NCBI GenBank assembly: GCA_937915565.1 | Contig: CALDMH010000046.1 | Coordinates: 1-12,772 of the forward strand | Length of the DNA stretch: 12,772 nt | Source of the DNA: an uncultured Clostridia bacterium | GTDB lineage: Bacteria; Bacillota; Clostridia; Christensenellales; Borkfalkiaceae | Direction: 5' to 3' | Shown here: piece by piece, positions 7,156 to 12,772 of the stretch | How positions within the stretch are numbered: the first letter of the stretch is position 1 | Layout of the letters: every line of letters starts with the position of its first letter | Program-made: the position numbers and the translations under genes | Notes under the pieces: model-generated | Databases searched by the model: none | What the model saw: the letters and a program-made list of their open reading frames with translations, nothing else | What the model was told of the DNA's origin: nothing

Positions 7156-7557
7156 ATGAAAGATAAATACATTGAAAACGAACGCAACGAAGACGACGGC
7201 TTCGTTGCTTTAACCGGAGAAGACGGAAGCGTTGAAAAATTTTACCACATAGGAACGATTGATTACAAAGACGAGTGGTACGTTTTTTTTCAGCCTGCCG
7301 AACCGAAGGACGGAATAGACCCCGACGAACTCGTTGTTTTCAAACTTTCGGGCGATGAAAAGGACGAAACCTTGTTGCCTGTCGACGACGAGAAACTTCT
7401 GGAAGAGGTTTACGAGGAGTTTATGCGAGAAAACGAGGAAGACGACGAAAACGACGAATCCGAAACGACGGAGTTTTCCTGCAACGGCTGCGCTACGAGA
7501 GCGGAAACTGGTGGAAGAGGTTGTGAATCGTGCGCTCATTGCGCGTCCCGCAAATAG
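7156..7557 (+). CDS. DUF1292 protein with cysteine-rich C-terminal tail
   Basis: 133-residue acidic protein. The DUF1292 (UPF0473/YrzB-like) part covers about residues 12-90 and shows the family pattern of strand-rich GEDGSVEKFYHIGTIDY, WYVFFQPAE, and ELVVFKL followed by EKLLEEVYEEF. Function of the family is unknown. After an acidic linker (91-107) comes a tail with five cysteines, C109, C112, C123, C126 and C129, spaced CxxC-x10-CxxCxxC, which could hold zinc or a cluster; I do not know this tail as part of typical DUF1292 proteins. The start at 7156 is preferred because AAAGGAA (7144-7150) precedes it, while an in-frame ATG at 7126 has no ribosome site. It follows ruvX by 42 bases in the same operon. 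Confidence 0.83.
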   Translation: MKDKYIENERNEDDGFVALTGEDGSVEKFYHIGTIDYKDEWYVFFQPAEPKDGIDPDELVVFKLSGDEKDETLLPVDDEKLLEEVYEEFMRENEEDDENDESETTEFSCNGCATRAETGGRGCESCAHCASRK

Positions 7558-7582
7558 TTTTGGGAAATAGTATTACGTAAGT

Positions 7583-7629
7583 TTTAAGCCGCAGGCGATT
7601 GCGTTCGTCGCAATCGCCTGCGGCTTAAA
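7583..7629. terminator. Very long perfect hairpin downstream of the DUF1292 gene
   Basis: 21 base pairs without mismatch (7583-7603 with 7609-7629) around the 5-base loop TTCGT. It lies 25 bases after the DUF1292 stop. There is no T-run on either exit side, so it is not a textbook intrinsic terminator; it may act as a 3'-end stabiliser of the ruvX/DUF1292 transcript or as a terminator needing a factor. The repeat arms do not match the other hairpins in this window. Confidence 0.55.
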
Positions 7630-7677
7630 GAAAATAAAATCGGAGGGCGAAACTCGCGTGTCGCGAGTTTCGCCCTC
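7630..7677 (-). terminator. Intrinsic terminator of the minus-strand rubrerythrin/small-ORF unit
   Basis: A 16-bp perfect stem (7643-7658 with 7662-7677), loop TGT on the plus strand, is followed on the minus strand by the T-rich stretch CGATTTTATTTTCTTT (7642 down to about 7627). It lies 28 bases past the stop of the last small ORF, so it is the natural end of the rubrerythrin transcript. On the plus strand the exit side is A-rich and would not terminate. Confidence 0.72.
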
Positions 7678-7705
7678 AAAAATAATAAAGAGAATTAAAT
7701 TACTT

Positions 7706-7840
7706 TTACAAATCGTCAACGTCCTGAACCGGTTCTTCGTTTATTCCGGCTATATAACTTCCGGTGTAACTTCCGAGCACGTCGAACGACGATTTCATCT
7801 TGTTCTTTTTAGAAGGCGTCGCCTTCTTTTTTTTGTTCAT
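7706..7840 (-). CDS. Small ORF, 44 (or 30) residues, lysine-rich start and acidic tail
   Basis: Unrecognised small protein on the minus strand. The full reading starts at an ATG whose A is the last base of the previous small ORF's stop (TAATG junction) and gives 44 residues: a strongly basic start (MNKKKKATPSKKNK, 1-14), then the segment FDVLGSYTGSYIAGINEEP (19-37) and the acidic end VQDVDDL. An internal ATG at 7798-7796 would give a 30-residue protein without the basic part. That shorter form is plausible, because the basic codons coincide with a plus-strand terminator hairpin. Neither start has a clear ribosome site. I have an unverified impression that small clostridial proteins with similar GSYTG and QDADDL-like segments exist. 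Position behind rubrerythrin and before a terminator supports a real gene. Confidence 0.55.
   Translation of the reverse strand: MNKKKKATPSKKNKMKSSFDVLGSYTGSYIAGINEEPVQDVDDL
7811..7834 (+). terminator. Intrinsic terminator for the plus-strand ribokinase-ruvX-DUF1292 operon
   Basis: Stem AGAAGGC (7811-7817) / GCCTTCT (7821-7827), loop GTC, followed by an unbroken run of eight T (7827-7834). This is the only textbook terminator facing the plus-strand operon, about 255 bases beyond the DUF1292 stop. It lies antisense to the basic N-terminal codons of the small minus-strand ORF, so plus-strand transcripts that reach it would be antisense to that ORF. Confidence 0.68.
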
Positions 7841-7932
7841 TAGCGGCAATTCTTCGTGCCTGAACAATTTTTAGAGCAATTCTTTGTCGTTTTAGTGTTT
7901 TTAGTACAATTTTTTTCGGTAGATTTCTTCAT
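7840..7932 (-). CDS. Small ORF, 30 residues, Lys-Asn-Cys repeat peptide
   Basis: Unrecognised tiny peptide. It has four cysteines (C9, C19, C23, C29) and each is the end of a Lys-Asn-Cys triplet; nearly all other residues are Lys, Thr, Asn or Ser, with no hydrophobic residue after Met1. It could bind a metal or be a precursor peptide, but no maturation enzyme or transporter is adjacent. The ATG is only five bases after the rubrerythrin stop, and its own stop overlaps the next small ORF's start (TAATG), so translation is probably coupled. No Shine-Dalgarno sequence is visible. Composition bias in A-rich DNA can create such ORFs by chance; the repeated triplet and the coupling on both sides argue against that. 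Confidence 0.55.
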   Translation of the reverse strand: MKKSTEKNCTKNTKTTKNCSKNCSGTKNCR

Positions 7933-7937
7933 TACGA

Positions 7938-8516
7938 TTATTCAGGGAGTTTTAACTTTACAAACCCTTGGCTGACTTTACATAACGGGCATACGTTGAA
8001 AGCCTCCTTAGCCGTGAATTTGAATCCGCAATTTCCGCATTCGTAAACGATAGGTTTATCGCTTGTAAAAAGCGTTCCGTTTTTGAAATTATCGTAAAGG
8101 TATCTGAAAACCGTTTCGTGATGATTTTCAACGTCCGCGATTCTTAAAAAAAGCTCCGCAACGTCTTTAAATCCTTCTTTCATAGCGGTTTCGGAAAATT
8201 CGCGATAAATCTTAACTTCCGTTAATTCCGCGTTAGCCGCCGCCAAAAGACCGTTTTCGATAGTGTCGCCTTCAAAGGGGTAGCCTGCCGAAATATCGAC
8301 GTTGTCGGTATTTCCGTTTTTTTCAATAATGGTATCGAAAATGATTTTTGCGTGAGCCGTTTCGTTATGAGCGATATACTTAATCTCGTCCGAAAGAGTT
8401 TTGTATCCTTGTTTCATCGCAAGTTGCGCTATGAATTGATACCTTAACCCTGCCTGACTTTCTCCTGCAAAACTGCGGGCTAAATTTATGAAGGTTTGTG
8501 TTTTGTCGAACTCCAT
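7938..8516 (-). CDS. rbr: Rubrerythrin
   Basis: Cytoplasmic non-haem iron peroxidase of 192 residues that reduces hydrogen peroxide to water in anaerobes with electrons from NADH via rubredoxin-like partners. The four-helix diiron domain has the expected ligands: E19 (AGESQA), E52 and H55 (ETAH), E97 and E100 (AELTE), E130 and H133 (ENHHE). The C-terminal rubredoxin-like domain binds one iron through C160, C163, C176 and C179 (CxxC-x12-CxxC). Domain order and length match classical rubrerythrin. AAGGAGG (complement of 8523-8529) six bases ahead fixes the start. Two small ORFs follow, the first only five bases after its stop. The 65-base gap upstream holds the AT-rich imperfect palindrome around 8557-8571, a weak match to PerR boxes. 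Confidence 0.95.
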   Translation of the reverse strand: MEFDKTQTFINLARSFAGESQAGLRYQFIAQLAMKQGYKTLSDEIKYIAHNETAHAKIIFDTIIEKNGNTDNVDISAGYPFEGDTIENGLLAAANAELTEVKIYREFSETAMKEGFKDVAELFLRIADVENHHETVFRYLYDNFKNGTLFTSDKPIVYECGNCGFKFTAKEAFNVCPLCKVSQGFVKLKLPE

Positions 8517-8581
8517 TTATTTCCTCCTTCGCTATTATGATGAGCAAATTACGGCCTTTTATTCATAATTCGACAAATTTC

Positions 8582-9235
8582 TTATTTTTTCTTCGCGAGG
8601 AATTCGCCGGTCGTGCCGTCGAGCAAAAATCCTACGAACTCGCTTTCGCCGTATAATCCGACGAAATAACAGTTGTAACCTTCGGAAGATATGAGCCTGA
8701 CTCTCATTTCGTATTTATTTTCGCCGTTTAAAAATTTAAGGGCGTCCGCGTCGTTCGTTTTTTTGAAAACGTCGATTATTTCCGAGCAACTTAACGTATC
8801 TTTATTTAAAACGGTGAGGAGGGTATGCCTGTTAGTCGTTTTGTTGAATTCTATCGCGACTTCGAGCTTGTTGTCGGGGAGTGAAGGCAAAAATAAACTG
8901 CAACACACGAAATTTGAAAGCGGTTTATATTCAAATTCCTTTCTATACGTCAAGCCGTTTAACCCGAAACTGACGATAGGACTCGATTTGAGAGGAGTTT
9001 CCTTTTTAAAAATTATCTTGAAAATAAGAACGTTTTTCTTTTCGCCCGTTTCGCCGTCGTCTTTTAGCGGCTCTTCCCTTATTTCTTTAAACGCGTAAAT
9101 CTCGTATTCTTCGCAAGAGGAATAAAGCGCGTCGTATCGAAGCTGACTTATTTTTTCGTCGGTTTCGCTTTTTTTCGCGCAAGAAATCGGCAATATAAGC
9201 AAAGATAAAAGTATAACGAACGTGATTTTTTTCAT
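8582..9235 (-). CDS. Putative lipoprotein of unknown function
   Basis: Protein of 217 residues that I do not recognise. It starts with a signal-peptide-like region: basic KK, a hydrophobic stretch (residues 4-17) and LPISC ending at C19, a poor but possible lipobox (Pro at -3). Lipid attachment at C19 and an extracytoplasmic location are therefore likely. The mature part is mixed alpha/beta and hydrophilic, with a C111-C112 pair and single cysteines at 41, 150 and 189. The last 25 residues (GLYGESEFVGFLLDGTTGEF) have the look of a PepSY-like strand pair ending in the DxxTGE turn, a weak resemblance only. AAAGGGA lies about 12 bases ahead, further than usual. It is upstream of rubrerythrin on the same strand with a 65-base gap and may or may not share its transcript. 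Confidence 0.72.
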   Translation of the reverse strand: MKKITFVILLSLLILPISCAKKSETDEKISQLRYDALYSSCEEYEIYAFKEIREEPLKDDGETGEKKNVLIFKIIFKKETPLKSSPIVSFGLNGLTYRKEFEYKPLSNFVCCSLFLPSLPDNKLEVAIEFNKTTNRHTLLTVLNKDTLSCSEIIDVFKKTNDADALKFLNGENKYEMRVRLISSEGYNCYFVGLYGESEFVGFLLDGTTGEFLAKKK

Positions 9236-9293
9236 AATTCTTGTTTTCCCTTTAATATTTTTATGAAGTAAACGATTTCATAATGATATAAAG

Positions 9294-9322
9294 TTGATTT
9301 TTAATCGGTTGTATGGTAAAAT
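9294..9322 (+). promoter_or_regulatory. Promoter of the guaA operon
   Basis: The -35 box TTGATT (9294-9299), 17-base spacer and -10 box TAAAAT (9317-9322) form a sound sigma-A promoter with an extended -10 TGG (9314-9316). Initiation near 9329 gives a leader of about 23 bases before the ATG at 9352, too short for a purine riboswitch. A 7-bp inverted repeat TTATGAA (9261-9267) / TTCATAA (9277-9283) lies just upstream in the divergent gap and could be an operator. Confidence 0.72.
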
Positions 9323-9351
9323 ATCAACGTAATATTTCGGGAGGCTTAAAT

Positions 9352-9978
9352 ATGAAAAGAACTATAATTAAAACCGCCGTAATAACGTTTTTGGCGTTGA
9401 TAGCGGCGTGCGCGACGTTTTTTTTGATTCTTTCCGTCGCCTCGCCGAAAACGCTCGGCAGTTTTTGTCTGAATCTCGGAATGAAAAATGCCGCCGTGAA
9501 ACAATACGAACGCCAATATAAAAATAAGGGCGAGGATTTCGACGCCCTCGTCGAACTGACGGACGTTGCGATTTTGGCGGACGACGAAGAAGCAGTCGCC
9601 CGTTACGGCAAAATTTTGACCATAGATAATAAGTCGAAGCTTAAAGCGTTGTCCGACGGAAAAAACGACGCGACTTTCGAGCGTACTCTTTACGATTACT
9701 ACGCTACGAGAACCGTGGAGGCTTTATACAAAACGACTATACCGGGGGATTGCGTCGAAGCGGCTTTGAACACTACGGAAAACTATACGGTCGGTTCTTC
9801 CTTGAAATTCGCGGTTAATCTATCCATTAACGAAAACGATAAAAACCTTGCGGTTTGCATTTATACGCGTTATTTAAACGGCAAATACAAGGATAAAATC
9901 GTCGAAGGAAAAAAAGAGTTCGAAGCGGACGTAAAAAAACTCGTCGACGCCTTTGAATTTGACAAGATAAATAATTAA
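9352..9978 (+). CDS. Single-pass membrane protein of unknown function, upstream of guaA
   Basis: Protein of 208 residues that I cannot assign. One hydrophobic helix (about residues 8-30) near the N-terminus, preceded by basic residues, points to an anchor with the rest outside the membrane or to a signal peptide. The remainder is mainly helical and charged (for example AAVKQYERQYKNKG, 47-60, and DALVELTDVAILADDEEAVARY, spread over 64-85), resembling a TPR-like helical hairpin, but the repeat consensus is not clear. Start at 9352 is set by GGGAGG (9339-9344) seven bases ahead; an in-frame ATG at 9313 falls inside the promoter -10 region. It is first in the transcript and ends 13 bases before guaA, so it is co-transcribed with it. 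Confidence 0.78.
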   Translation: MKRTIIKTAVITFLALIAACATFFLILSVASPKTLGSFCLNLGMKNAAVKQYERQYKNKGEDFDALVELTDVAILADDEEAVARYGKILTIDNKSKLKALSDGKNDATFERTLYDYYATRTVEALYKTTIPGDCVEAALNTTENYTVGSSLKFAVNLSINENDKNLAVCIYTRYLNGKYKDKIVEGKKEFEADVKKLVDAFEFDKINN

Positions 9979-9991
9979 AGAGAGGAAATAT

Positions 9992-11524
9992 ATGCAACAC
10001 GAAAGAGTTTTGGTCCTTGATTTCGGAGGACAGTATAATCAACTGATTGCAAGAAGAGTGAGAGAGCAGAACGTTTATTGCGACCTTAAACCTTGCGATA
10101 TGACGATTGACGAGATAAAAAAATATGCTCCGAAAGGCATAATTTTTACGGGTGGACCGAACAGCGTTTACGACGAAGCTTCGCCGCATATTGATTCGCA
10201 AATTTTTGAACTCGGTATTCCCGTGCTCGGTATTTGTTACGGAGCGCAACTTATGGCTTACACGCTTGGCGGAAAAGTCGAAAGCGCGACTACGAGAGAG
10301 TACGGAAAGAGCGATATTACCTATTTTGACAGCGTAATTTTCGACGGAGTAGATAAAAACAACGTGTGCTGGATGAGCCACACCGATTACGTTTCGGAAG
10401 CTCCCGCGGGCTTTAAAATCATCGGCAAAACCGAAACCTGTCCCGTTGCGGCAATGGAAAACGCCGCCCGCGGCTTTTACGGAGTTCAGTTTCACCCCGA
10501 GGTTATGCACACGAAACAGGGAACGACTATTCTTCGTAATTTCCTTTATAACGTTTGCAAGGTTTCGGGCGACTGGACTATGGCGAATTTCGTTGCCGAA
10601 CAGGTTGCGAAAATCAAAGAAAAAGTCGGGGATAAAAAAGTGCTTTGCGCTATGAGCGGAGGAGTTGACAGCGCGGTTGCGGCAACTCTCGTTCATAGAG
10701 CCGTCGGGGATAACCTTACCTGTATTTTCGTCGACCACGGGCTTCTTCGTAAGAACGAGGCAAACGACGTTTACAGGGTTTTTAAAACCGAAAGAGGAAT
10801 GAATCTTATAAAATCCGACTCGGCGGACAGATTTTTGGATAAACTCGCAGGTGTGTCCGACCCTGAAACGAAGAGAAAGATTATCGGCGGAGAATTTATA
10901 AAGGTATTCGAGGACGAAGCCAAAAAAATAGGAAAGGTCGATTATCTCGTTCAGGGAACGATTTATCCCGACGTCATCGAAAGCGGAAAAGGCAAGAGCG
11001 CGGTTATCAAATCGCATCACAACGTGGGAGGGCTTCCCGACGTCGTGGATTTCAAGGAAATTATAGAGCCTTTAAGGGATTTGTTTAAAGACGAGGTGAG
11101 AAAAGTCGGATTCGAGCTCGGGCTTCCCGAAGAAATCGTTATGCGTCAACCTTTCCCCGGTCCGGGGCTTGCAATAAGAATTATCGGCGATATAACCCGT
11201 GAAAAAATAAGAATTTTGCAGGACGCCGATTACATATATCGTGAAGAAATCGCAAAAGCCGGATTAAATAAAGAAATTTGGCAATATTTTGCCGTTTTGA
11301 CGAATTGCCGTTCGGTCGGCGTTATGGGCGATAGCAGAACTTATTCTTACACGCTTGCTTTAAGAGCCGTAACGAGTGTGGACGGTATGACGGCCGATTG
11401 GGCGAGAATACCTTACGACGTACTTGAAAAAATCTCCACGAGGATAGTAAACGAGGTTCAGGATATAAACCGAATCGTTTACGATATTACGTCGAAGCCC
11501 CCGGCAACGATTGAATGGGAGTAA
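9992..11524 (+). CDS. guaA: GMP synthase (glutamine-hydrolysing)
   Basis: Two-domain enzyme of 510 residues that converts XMP, ATP and glutamine to GMP, the last step of guanine nucleotide synthesis. The N-terminal class-I amidotransferase carries the triad C82 (GICYGAQ), H168 and E170 (QFHPE), and the oxyanion GGPNSVY (54-60). The ATP pyrophosphatase domain has the PP-loop SGGVDS (222-227), FVDHGLLR, and the conserved QGTIYPDVIES and FPGPGLAIRI segments. The C-terminal dimerisation domain ends with the family-typical PPATIEWE. Length is that of complete GuaA. GAGGA (9982-9986) is five bases ahead of the ATG. It is preceded by a membrane protein of unknown function and followed at once by a zinc-ribbon membrane protein, with no guaB in view. 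Confidence 0.98.
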   Translation: MQHERVLVLDFGGQYNQLIARRVREQNVYCDLKPCDMTIDEIKKYAPKGIIFTGGPNSVYDEASPHIDSQIFELGIPVLGICYGAQLMAYTLGGKVESATTREYGKSDITYFDSVIFDGVDKNNVCWMSHTDYVSEAPAGFKIIGKTETCPVAAMENAARGFYGVQFHPEVMHTKQGTTILRNFLYNVCKVSGDWTMANFVAEQVAKIKEKVGDKKVLCAMSGGVDSAVAATLVHRAVGDNLTCIFVDHGLLRKNEANDVYRVFKTERGMNLIKSDSADRFLDKLAGVSDPETKRKIIGGEFIKVFEDEAKKIGKVDYLVQGTIYPDVIESGKGKSAVIKSHHNVGGLPDVVDFKEIIEPLRDLFKDEVRKVGFELGLPEEIVMRQPFPGPGLAIRIIGDITREKIRILQDADYIYREEIAKAGLNKEIWQYFAVLTNCRSVGVMGDSRTYSYTLALRAVTSVDGMTADWARIPYDVLEKISTRIVNEVQDINRIVYDITSKPPATIEWE

Positions 11525-11525
11525 T

Positions 11526-12509
11526 ATGGAAAAGGAATTGAATGCAAGATGCCCCGAATGCGGTGCGGAATTTGCTTTGGAAGAATCCGATTTAAAGATA
11601 AAATGCCCGAACTGCGGCGAGGAAATCTCGTCTGTTCAGGCAAAGAAGTATTTTTCCACGTTCCACGCGACGAAAGAGGAGTTTAAAGAAGCTCACGGCG
11701 CGGATTATCATAAAGAAATGCTCGTTTTGGACGAGGCTTACGGATATATCCGCCTTGGCGACTATGAAAACGCCGAAAAAAAGGTTCGCGAGGCCCTTGA
11801 ACTGACGGACTCCGATTATAAGGTTTATATGGCGATGGTTGCCGTTAAAACGCGTAATTACACCGATTTAAACGACGAATCGCATAAGGAATACGTCAAT
11901 AAGGCGATTGCGCTTGCGGATTCGGACGGCAAAAAAGAGATAAAGCAGATTTACAGGCCGTATTATCTTAAACGTCAATTATCCGAAAACGAACTTACCG
12001 AATATCACAAAGAGGAAAAGGAATTAAAAAGGAACAAGCTTGAACGCGAACTTAAAGATTTGCTTCCTGCGTTCGACGTGAAAGCGAAACGCCAGAAGTT
12101 ATTCCTGATTTTATTCCCCGTTTTCCTTATCGTCGGCATAGCCGCTTCCGTCGCGTTATACTTTTCGACGCAAAGCGCGTTGACTTTGATAGGTTTTCCG
12201 TTTGTGATAGTCGGTTACGTTTTTTTCAGAAGCTGGTTTTTAAACCGAGATACGGTGTCTGCGTTTAACGCCTTGCTCGATTTGTTTGACGTGTTAGACG
12301 GCGTAAATTCCGACGAAAACGAGAAAAATCTCGTCGCAGTGTATAGCGCGATGCAAAAAGTCGGCGCGAGGTTTGCGGACGGGGATTCGCCCATCGCTAT
12401 GACTACCGATATTTCGGCTTTAATTGACGCGTTGATAACTCTCGACGATGAAAAGGTAAACAAATTTTTGCTTGGAAACAAGTATTTTTCACAGTTTGTA
12501 ACCGAATAA
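11526..12509 (+). CDS. Zinc-ribbon membrane protein with TPR-like region
   Basis: Protein of 327 residues of unknown function. The N-terminus is a zinc ribbon with C9-x2-C12 and C27-x2-C30 (CPECG and CPNCG). A helical, charged region follows, with one recognisable TPR-like repeat (about 66-99, including YIRLGDYENAEKKVREAL). A basic/acidic coiled segment (155-190) leads into two membrane helices (about 191-213 and 217-236), and a cytoplasmic helical tail ends the protein. The ribbon would be cytoplasmic if the short loop between the helices is outside. Start at 11526 is one base after the guaA stop, with GGGAG (11517-11521) inside the last guaA codons, so translation is probably coupled to guaA. 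Roles in protein contact or nucleic-acid binding are possible; none is shown by the sequence. Confidence 0.82.
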   Translation: MEKELNARCPECGAEFALEESDLKIKCPNCGEEISSVQAKKYFSTFHATKEEFKEAHGADYHKEMLVLDEAYGYIRLGDYENAEKKVREALELTDSDYKVYMAMVAVKTRNYTDLNDESHKEYVNKAIALADSDGKKEIKQIYRPYYLKRQLSENELTEYHKEEKELKRNKLERELKDLLPAFDVKAKRQKLFLILFPVFLIVGIAASVALYFSTQSALTLIGFPFVIVGYVFFRSWFLNRDTVSAFNALLDLFDVLDGVNSDENEKNLVAVYSAMQKVGARFADGDSPIAMTTDISALIDALITLDDEKVNKFLLGNKYFSQFVTE

Positions 12510-12532
12510 ATAATTAAATACGGAAAGAAAAG

Positions 12533-12772
12533 ATGGTTTATTTTATAGAAAACGATTTTTTGCGCGTGTCGGTTGAAGACTTGGGCGCGCAACTTAAATC
12601 TATTTTTGACAAAAAAACGAACACGGAACTTTTGTGGCAAGGCGACGAAAACTTTTGGAAGGGGCGCGCTTACAATCTTTTCCCCATTGTGGGAAGGCTT
12701 TTTGACGGGAAGTACGTTTATAACGGCAAAACTTACGAGTTGGAAAGACACGGTTTTGCAAGAGGAAAGAAA
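12533..12772 (+). CDS. Aldose 1-epimerase-family protein (3' truncated)
   Basis: First 80 residues of a mutarotase-like protein that would interconvert alpha and beta anomers of a hexose or hexose phosphate; the window ends inside the gene. Family marks are the N-terminal strand pair (FLRVSVEDLGAQLKSI), ELLWQGDENFW (32-42), NLFPIVGRL (48-56) with the conserved arginine, DGKYVYNGKTYEL (58-70), and RHGFAR (72-77) with the substrate-binding histidine H73. These match the LacX/YeaD-type branch of the family. GGAAAG (12522-12527) is the ribosome site. It starts 23 bases after the zinc-ribbon gene with no terminator between, so it probably belongs to the guaA transcript. Confidence 0.88.
   Translation, partial: MVYFIENDFLRVSVEDLGAQLKSIFDKKTNTELLWQGDENFWKGRAYNLFPIVGRLFDGKYVYNGKTYELERHGFARGKK

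Noticed and set aside
7658..7843. Plus-strand open frame of 61 codons in the convergent gap
   Set aside because: It runs through one arm of the 7643-7677 hairpin, is antisense to the better-supported small ORF, and lacks a ribosome site.
7840..7932. SCIFF-type thioether peptide precursor
   Set aside because: That family has six cysteines in about 45 residues and a partner radical SAM enzyme next door; here there are four cysteines in 30 residues and no such enzyme in the window.
9236..9351. Purine or guanidine-type riboswitch ahead of the guaA operon
   Set aside because: The predicted leader is only about 23 bases; no aptamer-sized structure or anti-terminator is present.
9827..11020. Long minus-strand open frame of 397 codons opposite guaA
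   Set aside because: It lies antisense to a complete, motif-rich guaA, shows no recognisable domain, and arises from the codon pattern of the real gene.
12215..12751. Minus-strand open frame of 178 codons across the zinc-ribbon and epimerase genes
   Set aside because: It spans two well-supported plus-strand genes and the gap between them, with no motif and no ribosome site that outweighs them.
1..12772. CRISPR array, transposon ends, tRNA or rRNA genes
   Set aside because: No regularly spaced direct repeats, transposase motifs, cloverleaf with CCA-type end or rRNA-like conserved stretch was seen on either strand.

Overview
The window reads as chromosomal DNA of a low-to-mid GC, Gram-positive-type anaerobe, most likely from Clostridia (Bacillota). 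The reasons are strong AGGAGG-type ribosome sites, sigma-A promoters close to consensus, tightly packed short operons, a rubrerythrin, a TrkH-type potassium channel subunit, a YtxH-like protein, and RuvX followed by a DUF1292 protein. This assignment comes from gene content read by eye. No rRNA, tRNA, insertion sequence, phage gene or CRISPR array is visible, and no gene-free stretch exceeds 300 bases.

Layout from left to right. (1) 1-504 is the 3' end of trkH, closed by a hairpin-plus-T terminator. (2) 589-5426 is a plus-strand operon with an almost perfect promoter: a HAD-IIA phosphatase, a GlpA-like FAD oxidoreductase with a 2Fe-2S tail, a GlpB-like FAD/NAD oxidoreductase, a small cysteine-rich DUF1667 protein, and a uridine-kinase-like P-loop kinase. 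The three middle genes overlap by ATGA junctions and look like subunits of one glycerol-3-phosphate (or similar 2-hydroxyacid) oxidoreductase. (3) A minus-strand YtxH-like gene follows at 5490-5675. (4) 5752-7557 is a plus-strand operon of a ribokinase-like sugar kinase, RuvX and a DUF1292 protein with an unusual cysteine-rich tail. (5) 7706-9235 is minus-strand: a putative lipoprotein, rubrerythrin, and two very small coupled ORFs that a length-limited gene finder would miss. (6) 9294 to the end is a plus-strand operon: a one-pass membrane protein, GMP synthase (guaA), a zinc-ribbon/TPR-like membrane protein, and the start of an aldose 1-epimerase-family gene.

Most of the window is housekeeping metabolism: G3P oxidation, sugar phosphorylation, GMP synthesis, oxygen defence and potassium uptake. 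The least explained part is 7558-7940. It holds the two tiny ORFs behind rubrerythrin, one a lysine/asparagine peptide with four Lys-Asn-Cys triplets, the other ending in an acidic tail. It also holds two long perfect hairpins and a canonical plus-strand terminator lying antisense to the start of the second small ORF. I see no convincing complete new multi-gene system. The small-ORF pair and the heteromeric oxidoreductase operon are the best leads.
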